DNA of 9,923 nt from Flavobacteriales bacterium UBA3442 (GCA_002378565.1 DFSH01000044.1:130694-140616); one strand, 5' to 3'; shown: positions 1 through 7,997, counted from the first letter of the stretch. Numbers and translations are program-made. Notes: generated from the letters alone by a model not told the origin.

Positions 1-642
<642 letters not shown>

Positions 643-645
643 GGC

Positions 646-1026
646 TTATTTCTTGGCTTTTGGACGTTTGGTTCCGTACTTGGATCGACGCTGAGTTCGA
701 TCTGCAACACCTGAAGTATCTAGTGCGCCACGTACGATGTGATAGCGAACACCGGGAAGATCTTTCACTCGACCACCGCGAACAAGCACAATGCTGTGCT
801 CTTGGAGGTTGTGTCCTTCACCGCCGATGTAGGCATTCACTTCATTGCCATTGGTCAATCGCACACGGGCGACTTTCCGCATGGCAGAGTTGGGTTTCTT
901 TGGCGTAGTAGTGTATACACGTGTGCATACCCCGCGCCTTTGTGGGCAAGAATCTAGAGCAACGGACTTGCTCTTTTTTGTCATTTTCACCCGGCCTTTA
1001 CGAACCAGTTGCTGTATTGTTGGCAT
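646..1026 (-). CDS. rpsL: 30S ribosomal protein S12
   Basis: S12 lies at the decoding centre of the 30S subunit and controls translational accuracy. The product is 126 residues, close to the E. coli protein, and collinear with it. [22 protein letters not shown] covers residues 27-48 in two adjoining blocks, and [13 protein letters not shown] covers 84-96. Lys43 and Lys88, the classic streptomycin-resistance positions (K42 and K87 without Met1), are wild type. Asp89, the usual methylthiolation site, is present. The C-terminus is very basic ([12 protein letters not shown]). It is the first gene of the operon, with a leader of about 50 nt from the predicted promoter. The bases before the ATG (AATCAGATCGA) are A-rich and lack a Shine-Dalgarno sequence. 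Unlike the other starts here, it does not have CC before ATG. Confidence 0.98.
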   Translation of the reverse strand: MPTIQQLVRKGRVKMTKKSKSVALDSCPQRRGVCTRVYTTTPKKPNSAMRKVARVRLTNGNEVNAYIGGEGHNLQEHSIVLVRGGRVKDLPGVRYHIVRGALDTSGVADRTQRRSKYGTKRPKAKK

Positions 1027-1084
1027 TCGATCTGATTTAGTTTCGTTCTCAATGCGTTGTTAACACCCATTTTTTTGGGGACTG

Positions 1085-1114
1085 CAAATGTAGAGTATTT
1101 TCCTGCATATACAA
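1085..1114 (-). promoter_or_regulatory. Bacteroidota-type sigma promoter for the rpsL-rpsG-fusA operon
   Basis: On the minus strand the sequence reads TTG (complement of 1112-1114), then exactly 19 nt, then TACATTTG (complement of 1085-1092). This fits the -33 TTG / -7 TAnnTTTG promoter of the Bacteroidota primary sigma factor, with all six fixed bases of the -7 box present. Transcription would begin near 1079-1081, giving an rpsL leader of a little over 50 nt. A weak 4-bp hairpin with a U/A loop (1066-1079) would sit at the very 5' end of the transcript. The motif match is seen directly; the transcription start is inferred. Confidence 0.8.
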
Positions 1115-1205
1115 CCACGCTTAAAAGCCCAATTAGTAACTTTTTAAAAACTGATGACTCGGCTTTCCCTGATTCATGGACTCACCTACCTTTGTCAACC
1201 AATCC

Positions 1206-3608
1206 ATGTCAGCATTTTTATCTCAATTGAATCCCGCACAGCGCAAAGCTGCTGAGCACATCAAAGGCCCTGCCATGGTGATTGCTGGAGCAGGCTCAGG
1301 TAAAACCCGTGTCCTCACCTACCGCATCGCTCACATCATGGCTCAAGGGGTCGATGCCTTCAACATCTTGGCACTGACGTTCACCAACAAGGCTGCACGG
1401 GAAATGCGTGATCGGATTGCAAGCATCACGAGCAAAGACCAGGTCAAAGGTTTGTGGATGGGAACCTTCCATTCGGTCTTTGCCCGCATCTTAAGAAGCG
1501 AAGGTCATCGCATGGGCTACCCATCCAACTTCACCATTTATGACACTGAGGACAGCAACAAAGTGATTGCTTCCTTGATCAAGGAAATGCAACTGGACAA
1601 AGACCTTTACAAAGTAAAGGCAGTTAGCAATCGCATCAGCTCTTACAAGAACAACTTGATTACCGTTAAGTCTTATGCCAAGCGAGGTGACTTGCAAGCT
1701 GCTGACTCAGCTGCAAGGATGTCAAAGATGGGTGAACTTTACAAAGCATACACCGAGCGATGTTTCAGAGCAGGCGCCATGGACTTTGATGACCTACTGC
1801 TTAGGACCAATGAGCTCTTTGTCCGATTTCCCGAAGCCCTTGCAACCTACCAGGATCGTTTCCGTTACATTCTTGTCGACGAGTACCAAGACACCAACCA
1901 CAGCCAATACCTCATCATCAAAGCATTAGCTAGCCGCTTTGAGAACCTGTTCACTGTGGGCGATGATGCGCAAAGCATATACGCATTCCGAGGAGCCAAC
2001 ATTGAAAACATCCTTAATTTCAACAAGGATTACCCTGATGCTGGCATGTACAAGCTTGAGCAGAACTATCGCTCTTCAGGCCATATTGTCGGTGCAGCCA
2101 ATGCATTAATCAAGGTTAACGAGGATCAATTACCTAAGGACATCTGGACGGAAAACCCTGCCGGCGAACCCATCGTGGTTCATCAAGCCGTGAGCGATTC
2201 CGACGAAGCACAATTTGTGGCACACACCATCTGGAATGGCATCAACCGCAATCAACAGCTGCCTGACCAATTTGCCATCCTTTACCGAACCAATGCGCAG
2301 TCACGTGCCTTTGAAGACAGTCTGAGAAGGCGGGGCATTGCCTACAGAATTTATGGGGGCTTGTCCTTCTACCAGCGAAAAGAGGTGAAGGATTTGCTGG
2401 CCTATGTCAGACTCTGCGTCAACCCAAACGACGAAGAAGCCTTCAAGCGGGCCATCAACCTGCCTAGCAGAGGCATTGGCGACACCACCATGGCCCGGTT
2501 GATTATTGCTGCCAATGAACAAAACAGCACGTTATGGGACATCGCTTGCAAGGCAACTGCATTGGTCCCAACCATCAACCGCCCCACCGCAGAACGCATC
2601 CTAGCCTTTGCAGACATGATCAAATCCTACCAGATTTTAAGCGAATCCGGCACTGCCTTTGACGTGACGTCACACATTGCAAAAACCAGTGGGTTGATCA
2701 AACTGTTTGCTGATGACAACACACCTGAAGGCGTTAGTAGGTATGAAAACATCCAAGAATTGCTGAATGGCATCAAAGATTTTGTTGAACAGCAAGAGCC
2801 TATTGAAGATGGAGACCCAAGCTTGGCAGCATTCATTCAAGATGTGGCACTGATCACAGACATAGACCGGCAAGATGAAGACCCCGGACCCAAGGTCAGT
2901 CTCATGACAGTGCACCTAGCAAAAGGCTTGGAATTCCGCCATGTTTTCGTTGTCGGACTGGAAGAAAACCTCTTCCCTTCAATGATGTCCATGGGGTCAC
3001 GACAAGAAATTGAGGAAGAACGACGCCTCTTTTATGTGGCATTGACGCGGGCAGAAAAACAGGCTTACCTCACCCACTCCCATGTGCGTTACCGATGGGG
3101 CAAGCTGATTGACTGTGTCCCTAGCCGTTTTTTGGATGAACTCGATGAAAAGCACCTGGATGTCCACGAATCGGAAGTCAACAACACTTATCAGGTGCCC
3201 GAGAGCCTCAAGGACGCTTTTGGCGCACCTGAACGAGCACCAAAAGCCCGAAATACCTTCTATGGGAAGGCCGCTGAATCCATGGGGCAAAGAAAAAAAA
3301 TGGAATCAAACAAAGCAAAACTCCAGGGGAAAAAACCTGAAGCCAAGCCTCGTGACATACACTTCAAACGACCTCATGCCATGAAGCGTATTGAGGACGT
3401 AACAAACAGTAAATCAGACATTCACACATCAGCAATGGACCTAAATCTCCAGATCAAAAGCCGCGTTATTCACGGCAGATTTGGCGTCGGAGCAGTGACC
3501 GCTATTGAAGGCGAGGGCATGGATGCAAAGGCCGTCATCGCCTTTGAACATGCCGGTGAGAAAAAACTGCTCCTGAAGTTTGCTAAATTGCGCCTATTAT
3601 CGAAATGA
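1206..3608 (+). CDS. UvrD/PcrA-type superfamily 1A ATP-dependent DNA helicase
   Basis: This is a 3'-5' DNA translocase/helicase of the UvrD/PcrA group, acting in nucleotide excision and mismatch repair and in removing proteins or stalled polymerase from DNA. All SF1A motifs are present in order, numbered from the ATG at 1206 (800 residues): Walker A GAGSGKT (28-34), Ia LTFTNKAA (57-64), II DEYQ (225-228), III VGDDAQSIYAFRG (251-263), IV EQNYRS (285-290), V MTVHLAKGLEF (567-577) and VI EEERRLFYVALTRAE (603-617). A basic, low-complexity linker (about 680-747) leads to a C-terminal Tudor-like domain (about 749-800, HGRFGVGAV...LLLKFAKLR). In PcrA and UvrD this domain binds RNA polymerase. An in-frame ATG at 1176 would add ten residues. 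I prefer 1206 because homologues begin a few residues before the LNPAQ motif and because 1206 has the CC-ATG context common here. The stop overlaps the next start (ATGA). Bacteroidota annotations call this gene uvrD or pcrA; sequence alone does not decide between them. Confidence 0.95.
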   Translation: MSAFLSQLNPAQRKAAEHIKGPAMVIAGAGSGKTRVLTYRIAHIMAQGVDAFNILALTFTNKAAREMRDRIASITSKDQVKGLWMGTFHSVFARILRSEGHRMGYPSNFTIYDTEDSNKVIASLIKEMQLDKDLYKVKAVSNRISSYKNNLITVKSYAKRGDLQAADSAARMSKMGELYKAYTERCFRAGAMDFDDLLLRTNELFVRFPEALATYQDRFRYILVDEYQDTNHSQYLIIKALASRFENLFTVGDDAQSIYAFRGANIENILNFNKDYPDAGMYKLEQNYRSSGHIVGAANALIKVNEDQLPKDIWTENPAGEPIVVHQAVSDSDEAQFVAHTIWNGINRNQQLPDQFAILYRTNAQSRAFEDSLRRRGIAYRIYGGLSFYQRKEVKDLLAYVRLCVNPNDEEAFKRAINLPSRGIGDTTMARLIIAANEQNSTLWDIACKATALVPTINRPTAERILAFADMIKSYQILSESGTAFDVTSHIAKTSGLIKLFADDNTPEGVSRYENIQELLNGIKDFVEQQEPIEDGDPSLAAFIQDVALITDIDRQDEDPGPKVSLMTVHLAKGLEFRHVFVVGLEENLFPSMMSMGSRQEIEEERRLFYVALTRAEKQAYLTHSHVRYRWGKLIDCVPSRFLDELDEKHLDVHESEVNNTYQVPESLKDAFGAPERAPKARNTFYGKAAESMGQRKKMESNKAKLQGKKPEAKPRDIHFKRPHAMKRIEDVTNSKSDIHTSAMDLNLQIKSRVIHGRFGVGAVTAIEGEGMDAKAVIAFEHAGEKKLLLKFAKLRLLSK

Positions 3609-4297
3609 CTCCAACAGACTCCGCCGCCCTTAATTTGGCGTACAATACCGACAAAGACGAACTGCGCATGCCCGAGTATGGGCGGCACGTACAGTCCATG
3701 ATCGCCTACTGCCTCACCATTGATGACAAGCAACACCGAAGCAAGGTGGCGCAAAGCATCATTGACGTGATTGGCAACCTCAACCCCGAACTCAGGGACA
3801 ATCCAGATTACCATCACAAACTATGGGACCATCTGCATGTGATGTCGGACTTCATGCTGGATGTGGAGTCTCCCTTTGAGCGACCCACCAGGAATGGGTT
3901 AGCAACCACCCCAGAGCAAGTCCCCTACCCGGTAACGAACATGGGGAAACGTTACTATGGCGTCATCATCAAGCGTGCCATTGAAACAGTTTCAGCCATG
4001 GATGAAAGTGAGGATCGGGATGCCATGGCCTACGACCTTGCAAATCAAATGAAGCGAGCCTACCTGAGCTGGAACAAGGACCACGTAGCCGATGACATCA
4101 TCTGGTCAGACCTGAAAGCCATGTCAGACGGCGTCTTGGGAGATAATCAAGAGCGACTTTCCGTCACGAAAGGAGCCATCTCACCCACCGCGCCAATTCG
4201 CGTGCGCAAAAAGAAAAAGCAACCTCTGTACAGCAAACGCAGCAACAAAAGCCCCAACCGGGGCAGCAATCGACGGGGGTTTCAAAAACGCAAATAA
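3605..4297 (+). CDS. DUF4290 family protein with a strongly basic C-terminal tail
   Basis: I recognise this as DUF4290, a family of unknown function that I know only from Bacteroidota. The 230-residue protein has the family landmarks: an N-terminal YNT...MPEYGRHVQ segment (13-30), the block IGNLNPELRD...HKLWDHLHVMSDF (56-83), and a second helical repeat-like region TNMGKRYYGVIIKRAIETV (111-129). No signal peptide or membrane segment is visible, so it is probably cytoplasmic and mostly helical. Residues 199-230 contain 15 Lys/Arg in 32 positions, with a KKKK run and RRG, which resembles a nucleic-acid or ribosome contact. That tail follows the folded region and could be disordered. Its start codon overlaps the helicase stop (ATGA), implying translational coupling, and murA follows after 3 nt. 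No catalytic motif is apparent, and I assign no function. Confidence 0.88.
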   Translation: MTPTDSAALNLAYNTDKDELRMPEYGRHVQSMIAYCLTIDDKQHRSKVAQSIIDVIGNLNPELRDNPDYHHKLWDHLHVMSDFMLDVESPFERPTRNGLATTPEQVPYPVTNMGKRYYGVIIKRAIETVSAMDESEDRDAMAYDLANQMKRAYLSWNKDHVADDIIWSDLKAMSDGVLGDNQERLSVTKGAISPTAPIRVRKKKKQPLYSKRSNKSPNRGSNRRGFQKRK

Positions 4298-4300
4298 CCC

Positions 4301-5617
4301 ATGGCAAGTTTCAAAATCACAGGTGGTCAAAAACTGCACGGCAGCATTCAACCACAAGGAGCGAAAAATGAAGTTTTGCAAATCCTTTGTGCCACCCTGC
4401 TCACGGAAGAAACTGTCAGGGTATCAAACATTCCTGATATTGTTGATGTCAATCAATTGATTGATATCCTGAAAGACTTTGGGGTTGTTGTGACCAAGCA
4501 TGGCCTTGGCGACTACAGCTTTTGCGCTAAGAACGTCAACTCAGATTTCCTATTTAGCGAAACCTACCGAGTCAAAGGAGCCTCCTTGAGAGGATCAGTC
4601 ATGCTTGTAGGGCCTATGCTTGCGCGGTTTGGCAAAGGGTACATTCCCAAGCCAGGCGGTGATAAAATCGGACGGCGACGACTGGATACCCATTTCTTGG
4701 GATTCATGAAATTGGGCGCAGAATACAAACACAAGGAGGGTACCGAATTTTACGGCGTAGAGGCACCAAAATCGGGACTCAAAGGCAGCTACATCCTTCT
4801 TGACGAGGCTTCTGTGACAGGTACAGCGAACATTGTGATGGCTGCTGTCTTTACCCCCGGAACCACAAGCATATACAATGCAGCTTGCGAACCTTACCTG
4901 CAGCAACTCTGCAACATGCTGGTCCGGATGGGTGCAAAAATTGATGGTATCGGCAGCAACCTCTTGCACATTCACGGGGTCAAAAGTTTGGGATCAACCG
5001 AGCATCGATGCTTGCCTGACATGATTGAAATTGGGTCATGGATTGGCCTTGCCGCCATGACACAGAGCAGCATCACCATCAAAAATGCTGGCGTTGAGCA
5101 CCTGGGGCAAATCCCGCAGGTTTTCAGAAAGCTTGGCATTCAATTGGAGATTCAAGGTGATGACATCCATGTGCCTGCGCAATCGCATTACACCATTGGA
5201 TCCTACCTTGATGGATCCATGGTCACCATCAGTGATGCACCATGGCCAGGCTTCACCCCAGACCTATTGAGCATCATCTTGGTCACAGCAACACAAGCCA
5301 AAGGCTCCGTGCTCATCCACCAAAAAATGTTTGAAAGCCGGTTGTTCTTTGTTGACAAACTCATTGACATGGGTGCGCAAATCATTCTCTGTGACCCCCA
5401 TCGCGCAAACGTCATCGGACTGGATCGGTCATCACCGTTGCGGGCAACAACCATGACTTCTCCCGACATTCGGGCAGGTATTTCCTTATTGATTGCCGCA
5501 CTCAGTGCAGAAGGCGTGAGCACAATTCATAACATTCAACAAATCGATCGTGGCTATGAACGCATCGATGAGCGACTTAGAGCACTTGGCGCGATAATTG
5601 AACGTATTCCATCATAA
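4301..5617 (+). CDS. murA: UDP-N-acetylglucosamine 1-carboxyvinyltransferase, Asp active-site variant
   Basis: MurA transfers enolpyruvate from phosphoenolpyruvate to UDP-GlcNAc, the first committed cytoplasmic step of peptidoglycan synthesis. The 438-residue length is normal for the family (about 420-440). Conserved residues by alignment to E. coli: Lys22-Asn23 in GAKNE, Arg97 (E. coli R91), Asp321 in GFTPDL (D305), Arg347 in FESR (R331) and Arg391 in DIRAG (R397). The catalytic loop reads PKPGGDKIGRRRLD (117-129 region), so Asp121 (codon 4661-4663) replaces the Cys115 that is alkylated by fosfomycin in E. coli. Enzymes with Asp here (Mycobacterium, Chlamydia, Borrelia) are active and intrinsically fosfomycin-resistant, and the same is expected of this one. 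Apart from this position, all expected catalytic residues are intact. It is packed 3 nt after the DUF4290 gene and is the only murA copy in the window. Confidence 0.96.
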   Translation: MASFKITGGQKLHGSIQPQGAKNEVLQILCATLLTEETVRVSNIPDIVDVNQLIDILKDFGVVVTKHGLGDYSFCAKNVNSDFLFSETYRVKGASLRGSVMLVGPMLARFGKGYIPKPGGDKIGRRRLDTHFLGFMKLGAEYKHKEGTEFYGVEAPKSGLKGSYILLDEASVTGTANIVMAAVFTPGTTSIYNAACEPYLQQLCNMLVRMGAKIDGIGSNLLHIHGVKSLGSTEHRCLPDMIEIGSWIGLAAMTQSSITIKNAGVEHLGQIPQVFRKLGIQLEIQGDDIHVPAQSHYTIGSYLDGSMVTISDAPWPGFTPDLLSIILVTATQAKGSVLIHQKMFESRLFFVDKLIDMGAQIILCDPHRANVIGLDRSSPLRATTMTSPDIRAGISLLIAALSAEGVSTIHNIQQIDRGYERIDERLRALGAIIERIPS

Positions 5618-5635
5618 CATCAAAATAGCCTTACC

Positions 5636-6175
5636 ATGAAACAGGTATCCCTTTGGATCATTGCCACCCTTTTACTGAGCTTCAATGCCAGCGACATCAG
5701 CCACTCCCCTTTTGATTCAAGCCAAATGGCCAGCGTTCGCGTCGGATCCATGGCACCTGAATTGTCCTTCAAGGACCCTGAAGGCAACATGAGAAACTTG
5801 AGTGACTTGCGTGGGAAAATTGTCATGTTGGATTTTTGGGCCTCGTGGTGTGGTCCCTGTCGGCAAGAAAATCCCTCTGTGGTGAAAACCTACCATCAAT
5901 TCAAAGATGCCAATTTCAAGTCAGGGAAAGGATTTGAAATTTTCTCTGTGTCCTTGGACCAAAGCAAAGACCGATGGATCAAAGCCATTGAACAAGATAA
6001 ATTGGGATGGGACAACCATGTCAGTGACTTGCGTGGATGGAGTTCCCGGGGAGCTGCCATTTATGGCATTAACAGTATCCCAAGAACCTTCCTCATTGAT
6101 GGCAAGGGGAAAATCATTGGCATGAACCTTAGGGGGCAGCAAATTGCCAATGCGTTGAAAGCGCTTCAGGAATAA
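5636..6175 (+). CDS. TlpA-like periplasmic thiol-disulfide oxidoreductase (thioredoxin fold)
   Basis: The 179-residue protein has a short N-terminal hydrophobic segment (about residues 4-17, preceded by Lys2). It reads as a signal peptide with possible cleavage near Ala19-Ser20-Asp, or as a membrane anchor. No lipobox Cys is present, so it is not a lipoprotein. The AhpC/TSA-type thioredoxin domain starts around residue 36 (VGSMAPELSFKD), followed by LRGKIVMLDFWASWCGPC. The redox pair is Cys72 and Cys75 in WCGPC, and the cis-proline is Pro149 in SIPRTFLID. There is the usual TlpA/ResA-type insertion between the active site and the cis-Pro strand. These proteins act in the periplasm, usually as thiol reductants, for example in cytochrome c maturation; the partner here is unknown. 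It lies 18 nt after murA and is probably co-transcribed. A 135-nt gap follows before grpE. Confidence 0.9.
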   Translation: MKQVSLWIIATLLLSFNASDISHSPFDSSQMASVRVGSMAPELSFKDPEGNMRNLSDLRGKIVMLDFWASWCGPCRQENPSVVKTYHQFKDANFKSGKGFEIFSVSLDQSKDRWIKAIEQDKLGWDNHVSDLRGWSSRGAAIYGINSIPRTFLIDGKGKIIGMNLRGQQIANALKALQE

Positions 6176-6227
6176 TTTGGGACAAATTGGCAAGCCTGAT
6201 TGCTCTTGACAGGGTGATCAAGCCCAA

Positions 6228-6249
6228 TATCTGCCATTATGGCACAGAT
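6228..6249. promoter_or_regulatory. Dyad (possible operator) in the gap upstream of grpE
   Basis: Positions 6232-6244 form a perfect 6+1+6 inverted repeat, TGCCAT-T-ATGGCA. The symmetry continues outward as ATCTG (6229-6233) and CAGAT (6245-6249), with a 2-nt slip on the right arm. Just upstream, TTG at 6206-6208 is followed after 19 nt by TATCTG at 6228-6233, a poor match to the Bacteroidota -7 box, so the dyad would overlap a -7 region if that promoter is real. No CIRCE element (TTAGCACTC-N9-GAGTGCTAA) is present. A second small inverted repeat, AGCAT-N5-ATGCT, lies at 6263-6277. There is no U-tract, so a terminator is unlikely. The regulatory role is inference. Confidence 0.3.
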
Positions 6250-6310
6250 GTCGCTATGGCAAAGCATTTGATATGCTAGGAACCAGCGATTGAACCCATA
6301 ATCACAGACC

Positions 6311-6865
6311 ATGGCAGCATCCAAACCATCCAAGAAGCAAGACAATCACGGCAAATCTAAAACGGATGACGCCCCGATTGATCAAACCCATTCAGCTGAA
6401 CCCACTGAAGAACTTAACCCTGACCTTGAGGCTGAGCTTCAAGAGGCCAAGGACCAGAACTTGCGCCTTTATGCAGAGTTTGAAAACTTTCGCCGCCGCA
6501 CAGCTAAAGAACGCTTGAGCTTGATGATGACTGCTGGGGAGAAAATAATCACTAGCATGTTGCCTATTCTGGACGATTTTGAGCGTGCATTGAAAAACCT
6601 TCAAGCTGGTAGTGAAGAAGCTAAAGGTCTGACTCTGATTCAGCAAAAAATGCTTAACACCATGGAATCCCAAGGTCTTAAACGCATGGAAAGCAGCATT
6701 GGCAAAATCTTTGACGTGGAGTCTATGGAGGCCATCACACAGATCCCCGCACCAAAAGCTGCTGACGCTGGCAAGGTGCTTGACGAGGTTGAAGCTGGTT
6801 ACAAACTCGGCGATCTCATCATCCGTTATGCCAAGGTGATCGTGGCACAATCCGCTAAATCTTAA
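6311..6865 (+). CDS. grpE: Nucleotide exchange factor GrpE (Hsp70 co-chaperone)
   Basis: GrpE opens the DnaK nucleotide-binding domain to release ADP and so sets the pace of the cytoplasmic DnaK-DnaJ-GrpE folding cycle. The 184-residue product has the family plan. A polar, acidic, probably disordered N-terminus (1-37) is followed by a long dimerising helix through LQEAKDQNLRLYAEFENFRRR (about 43-63). Next come the four-helix-bundle region (MLPILDDFERAL, 83-94) and the C-terminal beta-wing that contacts DnaK (VEAGYKLGDLIIRYAKVIVA, 160-179). The FDVESMEAITQIP block (134-146) is the usual FDP..HEA motif in the form I recall from Flavobacteriia. dnaJ starts 3 nt after the stop, so the two are surely one transcript. 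No dnaK or hrcA is visible beside it. The ATG at 6311 has the CC-ATG context and no Shine-Dalgarno sequence. Confidence 0.96.
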   Translation: MAASKPSKKQDNHGKSKTDDAPIDQTHSAEPTEELNPDLEAELQEAKDQNLRLYAEFENFRRRTAKERLSLMMTAGEKIITSMLPILDDFERALKNLQAGSEEAKGLTLIQQKMLNTMESQGLKRMESSIGKIFDVESMEAITQIPAPKAADAGKVLDEVEAGYKLGDLIIRYAKVIVAQSAKS

Positions 6866-6868
6866 GCC

Positions 6869-7966
6869 ATGGCAAAAAGAGACTACTACGAGGTCCTTGG
6901 GGTTGACAAGTCCGCCGATGCCAACAGTATCAAAAAAGCGTACCGAAAAAAAGCCATCAAATTCCATCCAGATAAAAATCCAGACAACAAGGAAGCAGAG
7001 GAAAAATTCAAGGAGGCAGCTGAGGCCTACGAAGTGCTATCAAGCACTGAAAAGAAACAGAAATACGATCGATTTGGCCATCAGGCCTCTGGTTCAGGCG
7101 GTTTTGGCGGTGGCCAAGGCATGAACATGGATGACATCTTCAGCCACTTTGGTGACATTTTTGGTGGTGGTGGATTTGGTGGTGGCGGTCAACGACGAGC
7201 TCCACGCGGAGGCAACCTTCGTGTCCGTGTCAAGTTAACCCTCGAGGATATTGCCAATGGCGTAGAAAAGGAAATCAAAATCAAGCGGGCCATGCCTGCT
7301 GATGGTTTGACCTTCAAAACATGCACAACCTGCCATGGCAGTGGGCAAATAACAAGGGTCCAGAATACCATCTTGGGTCAAATGCAAACGGCAGCCACCT
7401 GCAATGACTGTCAGGGAAGCGGCCAGATGATTGATTCTCTCCCAGCAGGGGTTAGCGCTGATGGTCTTGAGCGCAAAGATGAGGTCGTTGCCATCAAGAT
7501 ACCTGGAGGCGTGCAAGACGGCATGCAGCTTCGGGTCAGCGGCAAGGGCAACCACGCAGCAAATGGCGGCCCTGCAGGCGACTTAATTGTCTCTATTGAG
7601 GAATTGCCCCATGAGGACTTGCAACGCGATGGCAAACATCTACACTATGAGCTCTTCTTGAGCATGCCCGATGTCACACTAGGTATCTCTGTTGAAGTAC
7701 CTACAGTATCTGGCAATGTGAAAGTTGGCATAGCAGCTGGCACGCAGAGCGGCAAGATCTTGCGACTCAAAGGCAAAGGCTTACCAAACCTTGAAGGTTA
7801 CGGCACGGGTGACCTACTCATTCATGTTGCCGTATGGACACCACAGACCATAACAGCCTCTGACAAAAAAGCCATGGAAGCTCTGAGGAAATCTGAAAGC
7901 TTCAAGCCAAACCCTAGCAAAAAAGACAAAGGTCTATTTAGCCGGATTCGAGAGATGTTCTCTTGA
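6869..7966 (+). CDS. dnaJ: Chaperone protein DnaJ (Hsp40) with only two zinc-finger repeats
   Basis: DnaJ delivers unfolded clients to DnaK and stimulates its ATPase. The 365-residue protein shows a J domain (1-70) with the essential HPD at 33-35, then a Gly/Phe-rich linker (about 72-108) with the DIF motifs [14 protein letters not shown]. After these come a cysteine-rich insert and two C-terminal beta domains (about 200-335) ending in a dimerisation tail (SRIREMFS). Type I DnaJ normally has four CxxCxGxG repeats. Here only CTTCHGSG (152-159) and CNDCQGSG (178-185) are present. The flanking sequences show that these are repeats 2 and 3, which form zinc centre II. Repeats 1 and 4 (zinc centre I) are cleanly absent without a frameshift. 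I recall the same form in Flavobacteriia, so this is a lineage variant and not decay. It lies 3 nt after grpE and ahead of a strong terminator. Confidence 0.96.
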   Translation: MAKRDYYEVLGVDKSADANSIKKAYRKKAIKFHPDKNPDNKEAEEKFKEAAEAYEVLSSTEKKQKYDRFGHQASGSGGFGGGQGMNMDDIFSHFGDIFGGGGFGGGGQRRAPRGGNLRVRVKLTLEDIANGVEKEIKIKRAMPADGLTFKTCTTCHGSGQITRVQNTILGQMQTAATCNDCQGSGQMIDSLPAGVSADGLERKDEVVAIKIPGGVQDGMQLRVSGKGNHAANGGPAGDLIVSIEELPHEDLQRDGKHLHYELFLSMPDVTLGISVEVPTVSGNVKVGIAAGTQSGKILRLKGKGLPNLEGYGTGDLLIHVAVWTPQTITASDKKAMEALRKSESFKPNPSKKDKGLFSRIREMFS

Positions 7967-7997
7967 TACCCCGCAATTGAAGCTTTGCATCATCACA

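Noticed and set aside
1137..1144. TAACTTTT as a -7 box for the divergent helicase gene
   Set aside because: It lacks the final G and no TTG lies about 19 nt upstream, so it is not supported beyond chance in an AT-rich stretch.
3470..3817. Minus-strand open frame across the helicase-DUF4290 junction
   Set aside because: Overlaps the ends of two tightly coupled sense genes and has no protein-family signature.
4595..4975. Minus-strand open frame of 126 codons inside murA
   Set aside because: Antisense to conserved murA sequence including the active-site loop; no promoter or start context and no recognisable protein features.
6174..6222. Small inverted repeats after the tlpA-like gene (AATTT/AAATT and CTTGA/TCAAG) as a terminator
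   Set aside because: Arms are only 5 bp and no T-run follows, so they do not make an intrinsic terminator.
6239..6271. Ten-codon upstream open frame starting inside the dyad before grpE
   Set aside because: It is short enough to occur by chance and has no start context distinct from background.
6392..6967. Long open frame (191 codons) on the minus strand across grpE and the start of dnaJ
   Set aside because: It is fully antisense to two well-recognised genes, its translation resembles no family, and it follows the codon structure of the sense genes.
7091..7200. Repetitive GGTGGTGG-type sequence within dnaJ
   Set aside because: It encodes the normal Gly/Phe-rich linker of DnaJ and is not an independent repeat element.
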